This document shows, in pieces, positions 25,548 through 38,800 of a stretch of DNA of 64,000 nt. The notes beneath the pieces were generated by a model. The model ran no database searches and was not told where the DNA came from. It worked only from the letters and a program-made list of their open reading frames with translations. Source of the stretch: Ptychodera flava (taxonomy: Eukaryota; Hemichordata; Enteropneusta; Ptychoderidae); NCBI RefSeq assembly GCF_041260155.1, contig NC_091932.1, positions 32,560,338-32,624,337 on the forward strand, in the 5' to 3' direction. Position 1 is the first letter of the stretch. Each line of letters opens with the position of its first letter. The position numbers and the translations under genes are program-made.

Positions 25548-25828
25548 TCAGTATTGATCAAGCTCAAAATATTGAAAGCCGTGTTCATAGATAAAATCTT
25601 CTCCTTCTACATCGTACATCGAGTCACTGAGTTCACAGAGATACCTTCCCCCTGACTCGCGCTTCATGTTCACTGACACGCATCCGCTTGTCGCCAAACA
25701 GCTTGAAGTACACTCCAGGGCGTTGCGCTCGGTGGATGACGAGATGACGTGATTGTTGAGGGCGTGATTCGGCACACGAGGATGGACAAACACAGAGAAA
25801 TGACCAGGACCAATATCTTTGGGTTCAG
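25548..25828 (-). other. Lectin gene exon 47: PAN/apple-like C-terminal domain and stop
   Basis: [20 protein letters not shown] and [17 protein letters not shown] show the C..C....C.S.N.......CEL pattern of PAN/apple domains. The chain ends FELDQY then TGA. No hydrophobic anchor or GPI-like tail follows. Confidence 0.85.
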
Positions 25829-26257
25829 CTGTGAAGTGAAGATATAAAATATCGTATATCAGGCAAACTACCTAAAATAACTGAAAATTATTGAGTGTCC
25901 TGATTTCTCAGATTACTCTTTGTAAAGTGTTATTGTGATGGTCATGCAAATTGAAACTACATATTTTTGTTAGTATCAAAAAACAGGCTTATCAAGCGCA
26001 CTTACATAGACATTTGTATGTGACTTCCAAATATTTGAAAATCCCCGGACAAGGTTCGTGGTTGACGTAGAAGGACCATTGTATCGGAACAGGGCAGCTG
26101 TTGCGGTTCGTACAGAGACCGCGGACTGTTGGTAAAACCTCAGTTGTAACACAATCTGTTCTCGATGCCATCGCAGTTACTCCACTTCGAGAGGCACACA
26201 CTGTGTTGCCTGGGGAATACAAAAAGATTAAATCATTTGTGAGCACAAGTGTAATTG

Positions 26258-26306
<49 letters not shown>

Positions 26307-29300
26307 AGAAACAGCACAGTCTCCTTCGGTCCAACAAATAAGACAATAATAACGATGACCTGTATGGTATCTGATATACATTACCTTCTGTTCGTCCGTA
26401 GTTGGCATCAGTAACTCTGACAAGATAGCCAACTGGGCATGATAGTAACAGGTCATCCTGATCTTCGCACGAGTAAAGTGAAAGGTCACCATGCGGGCGG
26501 GTATCTGTAGAATGCAACATTTGTAGAGATGATTGCGTCGCCTTGCTTACATGTACTTGGTCGCTATATCCCTATATATCATTGCTTTCGATTGGCTCTG
26601 ATACCTGGTGCAATGCCTCCGCTTTCGGATGGTTTCCTTCACTAACTTCGTTCAAGAGAAATACGCAAAAATAATGTAGATGACCAATGCATGTCGCAGA
26701 CATATCAGATTATATCTGTCTGTACATTTCTGAAAAGTCACAAACACGCTTCAAAATACATTGCCCTAAGATTATGTTTTTTATTATCTTAAACCTGAAT
26801 TGAAACATTTAATTACTAGTATTATACATGTGCATGCCATAGATAAAGGAAACTGAACAAGTTTTGATAAAACTGCTCTTGCTATCAAGTGAACGGATAA
26901 TACAAAGATACACATAATCCAAACACCACACAGCCAAGAGACGTATTGTACTTGTAAGCTATCACAAAAGCTGTTGTTTTAATGGATCCAATATTGTTAT
27001 TTATACGTCTGCATGCCGGAACAAAGCTTTTTGGCGCCGGTTATCTAGCTTTTGTGAGAAGACAGCGGTCTTTATCGACATGTTTCACTCGCTGTATAGC
27101 TACAGCAAATTAATCGTGTGCTAACCTGTGCAGTCGAAGATGACGCGAAGATATTTTGAAACACCAGGACAGGGATCCCCGCCTAAGATGCTGGCATCAA
27201 CCTGGATTTAAATTGGAAAGTCCAAAATTACAAAAATGATAACAGAATGGTGTTAATCAATTAAGAAGATGCAGTTTTAATTCATCCCACAACACTTGGC
27301 AATATATTCGCGGCTATGAATGCATTTTGACAAATTACAAGTGGTACCTACATGCACTTGTTTGCTGTCATAGCATACCTGAAAACGCGAATAAAGGTAA
27401 AGAAATCGCTCTCTGACATTGATGTGATTAATACCGATTAACTTTGTCCAGAAAGAATTACGTCCCGTATTCTAGCAAGGACTCTGCTAGCGGACTTACC
27501 TGAATTGTGCAGTGTCGTTTTCCATCACAGTATTGCTTAACAAGGGTTAGAGTGTTAGCATTGACACAAGTTGTACTACTTGTATTATACAGGTCAATTC
27601 TGCAGAGGGTACTGCTCGTACGACCGTAGTTGGCATCTGCGATGACTATATACTCGTCATCATTACACCCAAAAGACAGAACGTTTTCATATTCCTCGCA
27701 GGCATAGACTTCTAGGCTACCATTGTTTATTAGTTGATCTGCAAATATAAGGAGGTATTTAGTATACGATGAACTTTATGAGACGATGTTGTTTAACACG
27801 TACTTAAACCAAGACATGCATAGATGGAACTTAATTTTAATGGCGTTTACAAGTTCTGACTTTAAACATTTACTGCGCATTTCAACGAATGTTACACATC
27901 AATGCTTCATATTCATTCATTCATTCATTCATTCTAATTCAAATTTTACTATTTGATCAAACCTGCAGTATTGACGACAGAAACATACCACTGCATGTAA
28001 ACTCCACATCCAAGTACTTCTCTTCGTCCTGTCCACATGGTAGTTCCTCCAAGGCGGAGTCACTAACTCCAACGCTGCAACTATGTTTAGAGTTGCACTG
28101 ATCTTGAATAACGTCTGATACGTCTATTGAGGAACAGTTGTAGTCTGAAATAAAGTAAAATCAGCAATTTAGAAGCTCGTACGATTAGGTAATCACATCT
28201 ACCTATTGAACTAAAATCACTTAGTTATATGTTTGTTTGGTATATCATAATATGTAAAATTATTGGCAAGTCACTCATGTCACACGATGATAAAGCCATC
28301 GACTTCTTGCAATAATCATGCTAAAGTTCAGTTTAGGTTTATAATATTATACGTTCCTTTAGAAATGAACTCACCACTGTACACTTGAACTTCACACACT
28401 TGTAGTGACGTCGTTCTATGGAGAACTTGTAGGCTAACATAAAGAGCTTGGATGGCACCACCACAATATACATCGACCGTAGTGTTAGCTTCCATCAAAC
28501 TTATGACGTCACCGCAACGATCGTTTTCATCAATAGATGAATGCTTCCCTGCCCTCACTTCCAAACCATTCATGCTGTGACCTTCAAGGTTTCAAGTTAT
28601 AAACATGTTTGTGGATATTGAATCAGAGTCTTTGCAAACGTATACCACACACTGAGCGGCCTCCCTTTTAAGTGTATCCTTTTAAAAGTTGTTTTAAAAT
28701 GTTTCAAATGACAAATATTTCAGTTTCATTTCGCGTTAAAGTTGTGGCAAGGCATATCCACTACACTGAGAATGAAATACTGTTAGTCCAGACTATATGA
28801 TCTGTTTATTGGAAAGTTATATGCAAACATTTTTGCTGTGTGCTGTACATAGCAGTGGAGCAAACAGCATACAGAGTACAACTGTAAGTTGTTGTGGGGG
28901 ACTGACTGTATATAGGTGGTTTGCACCTGTACCCAGTCACCAAATCCTCAGCGGACTCTTTTTTCAGTTGTTTACTGCGGATAAATCTTAATAGCTAAAA
29001 ATCAATAAAAAAATAAACTGATACAAGATGTATTAGGGCATGTTCTCACCATTCAGGTTTTCCGGAATTGTGATCGCCACCCTTGTCACAGGGTAAAGGT
29101 CACCAAGATTAACCTTCCACCAGGGCTGCCATTCAGTCTGTGTCCTAATACATGTATGGTCAGTCCAATAGCTTGATGTAAATCCATCCACTGCTTTATC
29201 TGCTGATGTCGACCCATCGTATACACTGCTCTGGGTTGCCGGTTTTCCCTTTGCAATATTGTCTGCTGGAATGCCCACGTTTACATTGTTATTTCAAGTG

Positions 29301-32300
29301 AAATAGTTTTATTGACTTGTTCACAAACCAACTTGTTCATAAGTTTCACTTAAAATCAAATGAGTAAACTAGTCAAGTATTTTTTAATATGTCTTGCCCT
29401 GCTATTAGTTGGTACATCATAAAAAGAACAGCTTTATATGAGCATACAAATATACGACATACTGAGCACCTTCATGCTTTGAGATTCAACCATTTCTCCT
29501 ATGCAATGTGATTCTTCATGATAACTGTCTGATATTTACCTCCGTACAAGTCACTTCTATTATTGGACTCTTTCAGCCAATACCAGACAATTCCAGGGCT
29601 TTCTTCAAATGACTTTATCCAGTGTGATGATGTCTGACTACAATTTGGACAAATCACCGCTCCCCACTGACTATCACTGTCAGAAGACGTCGTCAAGATG
29701 ACTGAGCTCCCGTCACTGCTTATCCATGGCAGGTAATCTTGCAGACTTGTATTCGTAGTTGTCCAGTTTCCGAAGCGTTCTGTCAGGGTACTGGCTTGAG
29801 GTGAGCTTCCCGTCAAGGTGGAGTTATCGGACGCTTTCCAGATACCTCCCCAGTAACCGCGGCTACTGGCTTCCAGACGATACTGAGAAAGTGGAACATA
29901 GTGTGGAATAGGATAAATAACTAGTATTGGTTTTCTCTCAAGGAGATTAATAGCAAGGTCATGTGATCAATGTTTGAGTCTTTGGCTGCAAAGATGAATG
30001 GCTTCCACGTCCTATCATGTGTATAATGATGTTGCAGTTGGTTTTTGTCAAATCTTTCAAACATTGTTTATTATAAACTGTATTTCTAGTTTATAAACTA
30101 TACCTTCCTTATCAGATAGATATGAGGTTATAAGCAACGCAATTTTAATCGCTCCAAAATATGGAAACATTTTTTCCGTTATGTTTATCGTTTTTAGGTT
30201 TTTAGGGTTTTGTTTGCTTCCTCTGATTTTTTTCTGACAGATTCCTATTCCCTGTTTTCAAAGGATCATAATTTTTGGGTCTTGTGGAAATTACGGTGAC
30301 GGTTCAAAGAATGGTTTCATTTTACTCTCAAGTTTAAAATGAACACTGCTTAAGATCGTACGTGATTAAAGAAATCGACTCTCACAAAGTACAACAATCT
30401 TCAGGAAGCCCTTGGTTTTTCACATTTTCCATTTGTTTGCGTAACGTGTTAAATCGATCTACACCGGCATTGCATTAAAAGGAATGTATATCAATGGGTA
30501 CCATAAATGTGTTTCCTGTTCCAGCAGCTGCAATTATGGAGTCCCCGTAAGTCAGAATCGAGTAATCACTGTCCATTGAGGGCGTATCAGAGTTATGCAG
30601 CAAAACTGAGTATTCTGCCCACGCTGATTGGTTGACAGTTGTCAGCAGTAAAGTCCAACCACCTCCATTCCTCGTCATATCACAGTACACATTCATCAGT
30701 TGACCTTCGACCTCGATTTCATAAATCCCATCATTAACAGCCTCACCAAGCGACCGCCTCTCGATAAAGTGTTGTTGGCAGGATAATTTGGGGCTTGACA
30801 TGCTGTAGCTTTCTAAAGAAAAAGAGTTTCCACACTGTAAGTTCCTGTAACACCACGCATGCATGACTACAGTATAAAACCTTTGCATTATAGGAAATTG
30901 GAAAAATATCAGCCAAAACCTCAGCAAACTCTGTCTTACCAAAACCGCTTTACATTCTTACCTTTCACCACAGAGCACTCTTTCGAATAGCTATCAGAAA
31001 CCTGGTAAGTTGCTTTGGTTACATTTATGAAGTGGTTCTGTCCTGTGCAGGCAAATGCAAGGGTGTGTCCACTGCAGCTTCTGCCAGATTTAGACGCCGT
31101 TCTTGAACCTGCGATGATGAAAGTAAACGTGATATCGCCTGTTGAGAACACAATGATGGACCCTAGGTCCTGAAAACGTTTGCATTCATGCTTCAACTTG
31201 CTAAAAGCATCGACTGTTGTAGGTTTAAGAAAAAAAGAATCTGGTTGATGAATGCCAACAATTACCTTTCTATTATCATTTATCGAAATAGCTTAATAGT
31301 AAAATTAGTATATAATTAAGACATACCTCTGATTTCGGCAATGCACGAAAAGGTGATGGTCAGGTATTTGTATACACCAGAACACGGGTCAGCCAAGTCG
31401 TTCTTTATATGCGACGCAACATCGATCACACACTCCTTGCTATTGTCACACAGCAAAGTAACAATGTTCATGGCTTCAGAGCCGCTTCCGTTACAGTTGT
31501 CGTCATAGTTGTGCCCAGGATAGCTGGCTGGACATACATAGCCACCCTCACTACGTCCATAGGTGGCATTTATCACATTGATGTAACCATGGCCACACGT
31601 TATCTCTATCTGTTCATCTTCACACGCTACGGCTGTCTGTTGAAGGTCTAGATCTAGACAAAAGTGGAAAGACCCTATGCATTAGGTAGACAGAAATATG
31701 TTTGAACGAACATTCATATCTTCACCTGGACAAAGTAACCAAAATCATGTTTGCAACAATTTTAGTCTGAAATGCTTCTCATGAAAATATTTATTTCAGA
31801 GTAACATTTAAAATACTAAATTTGTTAATTTGCCAACAAGGCATTTTCTGTCTTCTCCAGTTTTTTTATTTGTTCAAAATATATGAAGAAAGTAATCCGT
31901 GTATCCAGTGAACATCACTTGGTAGAAAACATGCTGAATTCGGTAATCATCTGAAAAAATATTGACGTGCAATATTCCACCAATAAATCTCGATATGAAC
32001 ATCATGTGCGCCCTCACCATAATGCACTTGAACTTCACAAAGACTCAAAGCATCATTGGTGTGAATGCTGACGTAGCGTCCAGACAATGGTGTCAGGCAG
32101 TAAACATCTATCACACTGCTTGAAGAATTAATGACGCCACAAAGTGCATTCTGGGATATATTGGTATCCACACCGATCCTTATGGAGGAACCAACGAGGT
32201 GCTGGCCTAAAACAGGACAATACTGAAAACATCAGTGAAACCGCAATGATTTAAACAAAACATTCGATTCGGTTCAGTTCAGTACAATTTTTCCTGGTCA

Positions 32301-32825
32301 AAGATATATTTTAGCTAAAGGAAACTGACTACAATTCTCATGAGGTGGAACATCAATTGATTTTTACATTTTTGAAAGACATTTTAAAGTTGATGCAGGC
32401 CTAAGTTATAATATCTTACCACAGCAATCATTCCCATTTATTATGGTTACCCTGGTGACATCAAAAGCGACGCCGAGATCAATCATCAACCACAGCTCGC
32501 TACCTGTCGTCTGATTGGTTTGATTTGTCGAAATACACGTGTTGGGCAGCCATGTTGATGACGTCACGCCATCGACTACAACAGACGGATCAGTTCCAGC
32601 TACTGGAGAGAAGCTCATAGAAACCTGTCTGTAGAGGGCCCAATTTCCTCCTACAAAGACGAGTTGAAAGAGAACATGTAAGCTTATTGTAACAAAAACT
32701 AAAACACGAATTTACATCACATGTGGAATAAACTTTTAAGTTTAAATTCATAGAAAGTTAAAAATAGCAAGTGAAACAGTACTTGTCACATTGTAAATAT
32801 ATTGTTTGATTGGTTGGTCGGTTGG

Positions 32826-32873
<48 letters not shown>

Positions 32874-35800
32874 GAGATAGAAAGATCACGGATATTGGTC
32901 TTAAACTATACCGTCTTTGGACGATGGACAGTAAGCTGAGTTGTAAACTGTAAATTAAGACAGTGATAACAGATAAAGAGATAAAATGAACAAGACACGA
33001 TATGCATGACGATGTTTTTCCGTCTTCAAAAAGCAGATGATTTTCTTAAAATCTGATATAATTTTGTTTTACATTTATATCATCCTCATATTGATCAAGT
33101 GTAACATTCCGTTACGTACCGAACGATTCACAGGTGTAGGCTATGTCGATATACTTGGCAACGAATGGACACGGATCGATGGTGACGTCATAGAATAAAG
33201 TGTTCAGCATGCATGCATGTTTGTTGTCACAATTCTGTTGGATGATTGCCAAGAATGAATCGTTGTCACTGAGCGTACAATTTGTTTCATTCTGTAGATG
33301 CTGACCCTCAGTGTAGCACAGACCTAAATAAACATAAATAATATTTAATGAACAATGACAATATCATTGAAAATTCAGTGGTGTGGTAAATTCATAAATT
33401 TAGATATTTAAGAAGACTGAAGCAATAGACAGTTAAAGTTGTGAAAGAAACAACATCAGCAGTAGTAAAATATTGATAGGAAACAAACTGAAGACCAAGA
33501 TGGGTTAAAGGTTGTTTCAAAGGTATTGGCCATACTGTGCTCTACAACTGGTACCTGCCATGTATCTCCGATATTTTAATTTATAATGTGAAGTGATCAC
33601 ATCATAAAGGCATATGTCGTCATTTGTTCTCCTTGCAAGAAAGGTATTTGAATGCACAATGGACGTTAGATGTCATGACAAGATCAGTTTGGTTTCCTCA
33701 GTATCATGTCAGAAAATTATTGCATATAGCACCAACGGCAACGAAAATAATAATTATGTCAGATTGCCTGCAAATATCCCATAAATAATATTTGACAGAG
33801 TCATAGGGTTAGAGTTTAGGAAAATCACTGTGAGTGTTATCCTACCCATCACTCACCTTTCTCTGATCTACCATAAGCGGCGCTGTGTACCTTGATGTAA
33901 TGATTGTCTTGACAGCCGAACTCAATAGTTTCATTATCACAACCAATAACTTGATGGACTCGATGAGCTGGTAGGTCATCTTTGACACACAATGGTAATT
34001 TTAAATTGAAAGGGTGTGAGTCAATTTCATTGTTAGTATGCAGTAGAGAAGATTTTTGAATAAACTTACAAGATCTGAAAATGTACTAAACTGTAAACAT
34101 CATGCATATTGTTTTGATGACTATTTTACCAAATATTTGTGTCATCTGCGCACCGTTAAAATTGTGTATCGTGAAATACTGGTACGAGATCATAAATGAC
34201 AAATGGCAATATTCGGTGTCTAAAACATTTGATTTCCAATCCAGGGAGAATGCCGAATTTCATGTTCTGCGGAAAGCATGAGCAGTGTATGGAGTCATTA
34301 TAGGTGCTGATGAATATTGATGAGCACGAATATTAATAAGCATGAATAATAAATGAACGAATATATTAGATTAATTTGTATTTATTATGATGAGAGTGAA
34401 AAGCGAATGAGTAAATATATTATACAGATGAACTGACATTAAATTCACCCTAAGGTGTTAATGAGGTATTAAATATGTTGGTAATATTAAATAGGGGGTA
34501 GGTACCAAAAGGTTTAGGAATATTTTATCATATTGAGGCGTATGGCACTATCACATAACTGTAAGTAAAAGTTAATCGTCTCTTACTTGTACACCTATAA
34601 TTGACGGCTAGATACTTATGAATACCGGCACAAGAAGCAGAACCATCGTAGTTTAGGTCAATGTCCAAAAACGTTTCGGAGACATGAAGTTCGCAGTTTC
34701 GTTTGTTTCCACATTGTCGAGACAATCGATCCAACAAGGCGTCCTCATTGTATGTACAGTCTGTATAAAATGATAACCAAACAACATGAATGAGAACATT
34801 GTTGACCTAGAAAACGCAGTACATGTGAGTTATATACTTAAGCTTACATACACCCTTCCCAATCTCTGGTTCAGGCATTAGTGGATATGTGAAGTGCTAG
34901 CTAATACTTTGTCAATTTTCATTTCTCCATGGAAATTTTTATCAAGTGGATAAATTTCCTATTAGATAAATCTTGTGAGAACGTAGAACTTTTGAATTGT
35001 TTGAAATACTATGGCAACGCGGAGGAACATGTAACATTATTTCAGGTGGTACACAATGTGCCACGTCTATCATGATATTACCAGTATTATATGTTTACGA
35101 TAATTGTGCATTATATCGTTTGTAATTTTTTTAATAACCGAAATATACCGCTTACTAAGTGTGTGGTCATCACCAGCAGTGGTACACACTTCACTTCGAT
35201 GGCTACCATAGAATGCCCTTGTGATTTCTACGTATAATCCTCTTGGACAGCTGAATTTTAAGACATCGCCTTCACAACCTGTGACACTTCCATCTTCTTC
35301 AGTAGCTGCAAATCCTGAATTAAACCATGAACACAAAAGCTAAAAATTCGTAATAACGAAAGGGTCAGTATTTACATGTGCTTTGCTTTACTTTCAGATA
35401 TAGGAATTCGAGTCACGGTATGTTTGGATTTAGAGAAGTCAACAGTATATTTTCAGAGTGAACTCCATCTGGTGTTAAAAATGTGCCTGAAATCGCAAAT
35501 AGGCCAAAAATGAAAATTGCAATGCATTGCAATTGATGCATAACAATTAAAAATCAAAATACTGGGTCACGGAAGGCAAATCAAAGTATGTTTTTACATT
35601 TAAGAAAGCTAAGGACACTTCCATTTATAAGCACCATTCTGAAAACTTTCAGCCTCTCTCGAGATACCCCGTCAACTGTCGTGAATATCACTATTAATTT
35701 ATAATTTCTTTCAGGCATACAGAAGAAATGCATCTGTAACATACCTTCCTGTTCATGAAATGTCTTTGAGACGAACCCATTCTCCAAATCACCGACTACG

Positions 35801-38800
35801 CATGTGTAGTAGCCACTGTCATTTAACAAGGGACTGAAATTGATTGTAGAAGTTATGACGTATGCTGACGTATTAAAATTCTGGACTATCGCATTATTTG
35901 GAGGTGTGTATGGTTGACCATTTTTCTCCCACGTGATGCTTGGTGTTGGAAACCCCGCCGCCATGCATGATAGTGACCCATTCTGGTTGTACTGGTTGTA
36001 GCTTGTATTCCCAAGAAAGTGGATGAAATAGTCTCCAGCTGAAAAGGGGCGAATTGAGTGAAGTTTTACCACTTCTGAATAGAAATAATATACCTGATGT
36101 GCAGGAAAAAAATTATTTCCAAACAGTAGTTTTTGACTGACTTTGAAAATTAACTGACTTAAACGATAAAACTCATATGCACAAAATGATGAGTCACGCT
36201 TGCGTCCTGAACTCGTAAGTTAGTACAGAAATATAATCAAACACTTCATGTATCTGATATTACTTTATGAAATTGAAATGAATTCATTTACCTGTTTGTG
36301 TGCAGCCATAGAATTCAGCCCGTAGAGCAATGCTGTCGTTCCAACTCAGTGGATTAATTCGAACGTGGCTAGCAATCATGGGATCTGTGATGTAATTGTA
36401 CACGATGGAATCTTGGTCGGTGTTACCGCTAAATAACTGAAAAAATGTACAACATGTGCACTTTGGTAAATTTAATTTAGGATTTCGACTAAAAGTTTAT
36501 ATTCACAAGATGCAGAAAATTATATGTCTGTTTTACTTTTACGAACATGATGTTTACAATATTTTGCTCAAGGTTTATTATGTAAGTTGTGTCACAAAAG
36601 ACTTAATTAAAACAATAGTACAATGTCTTCGGTGAAACTTAAACATACAAAGTTATCCCTCTATTTGGCATAAGTTAATTACTGTTACGATAACAAACAT
36701 TACATATGTGCAAAATCATAATTGCCTTATTAAATTCATGGTTTAGAATGCATTTCATTGTGCATACTTCTTTCTCATTTGTTGGAAGTTTTGCTAAGAT
36801 GAGACATTAAGCAATTTTAAAAAGTGCAAAGCTATACGATTCGAACATAAAACTTGAAGCAAGAGCGAATTATCGAACAAAAAAGAAGGATATCGTCACT
36901 CACTCGTTCGTGTCCATCTTCTATGTACACTTGCCACGGGTAACCCGGGACTTTGGACAGTAACTTGTACTTTTTGACCCAGCTGTGGCGTATAGGGTGA
37001 CCCTGTGTGGCTATTTTCCTGATCCTAACGATGCTATCGAAGTCAAACTGTATCCATTGTTGGTCGTTACTGACAGCGGGCATCCACGCACCATAGACGT
37101 TACGAAGACGGGCATAGTGAACGAAAGCATCTAGGTTGAGTTTAGTCGAGCTGGCGGTGATCTGACTGTCTAAGACGAAGCCTCTCTCAACGCCTAAGCG
37201 ATCAGCACAGTCTGCAAAACCCAAAAACAATTTCATATGGCGACGTCTGGAACTTCTGATAACTCATCATTATCAATGACTCATTAAAAATAAACGCATC
37301 AGGATTCTTTCGAAAGACGAACGGAGGATATTGGAAATGTTTCAAATTAAACTGGGATCAATACTATGGAAAGTGAAAACAGTAATCGTTGAAGAAAGTA
37401 TTATATGAGGAGGTCATATTTTGAGGATTACTGCAGTGTTTCTCTGAAATAATATGTGAGTTTTCAGCAAATTTAAACGGAAGTGAAGGAGGGCGCTTCA
37501 CTTAGAGAGTGGCTTGTACAACAGTACTGGCCAAAAGAAATACATGCAATGCTTTTGTTAAACTTTATCCCTCTGATCGAGTATGGATGGACAACGGTCA
37601 AAGTTTCATAAAAAGTGGATATGTACCAGACTCCAAAGGGCAGATATTCTCAATACTTCATCATACCTTGGAAACAAATAAAGTTGTTGGTATCTTGGCA
37701 CGACGTTGTTGACCACTGGTATCCATGGTTACTACTCAATACCATGCATTCGTCACTCGAATCAGTTACACTGCCAGGGTTGTAGTCAGTGAAGTTAGAG
37801 TTTGTGCCGTCAGTCCACTCACAGAGCCCACTAAGCTGATTGATTTTACAGCCAATGTAGAAATCGCTGTTGCCATAGTTACCGCCTTGTTTCATGAGAA
37901 AAGTAGCTGAAGCAGAAGGTCGCATTCATTGGTCAATGCACATGTTTCAACCACAATTGGAATCAGACAAAGATCCCTAAAGTTGGTAGAGATAACCAAA
38001 ACCTGTCCAACTGCAGTGCAAATGCTACGGCTTGGCTGCATGAGACATGGACATGAGAAAAGTAGTTGAATTCGAAGAAGATGCAAGTTCCTTTATCTAT
38101 TACGGTTAGAAAAATCTAGATTTACCAACGTTTCGACTCCGCGCAGGGCATCTGCAATAATTGTAGCCCTTGGTTGGTGGGGATTGGGCTTCTGTCGTGC
38201 GGCTCGCGCCTTGCCCCAACCAGGGCTACAATTTCTCCCTATACTTGCTAGTGTAAAAGCTGCAGTGCGGATCTACACTGCATGGTCAAGGCACACACGG
38301 GGCCGCATTATTAGAGAATCTCGCCTTACCGTGTGCAAATTTCACTATAATCCTGCTCCCGGATAATGTTAGAGCCTTTGTAACTCCTATCGATGGTCAA
38401 CTTTACTCCTTGCAGCTGAAAAATGACAGTTTAATGACTCAGGCGCGAAGTCAATTCGAACTGGACCGCCGTCGTTGAACTCTGTACCCAGCCGACTTGT
38501 ACCATTACATTTTAGGGGTGGCCGACAGGTGTGAGGGAGCTGAATGAGCATGCTAACGGGTAGCCCTTCACTGCCTCCGGAGCCAAAGCCGGACACTCTT
38601 GCCATACTCGTAGGACTAGTTTATGGGATTGAAAGGGGTGGGTAATTTTCATGACAATATATAACTCTTGGTGAATAAAGAGAGATACTTTTGCCGAAGT
38701 TCAACTACGCATTTTAATTAGTTCAATAAATCCTGTGATCTATCTTCCCAACTTTCTCAAATATGTTACGTACCAATAAATCCTACACGGGAACGGGTCA

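Noticed and set aside
26101-26520. Open frames rich in Leu-Ser or Arg-Glu
   Set aside because: They run through the (TC)n microsatellite; the real coding parts are the SUEL exons on either side.
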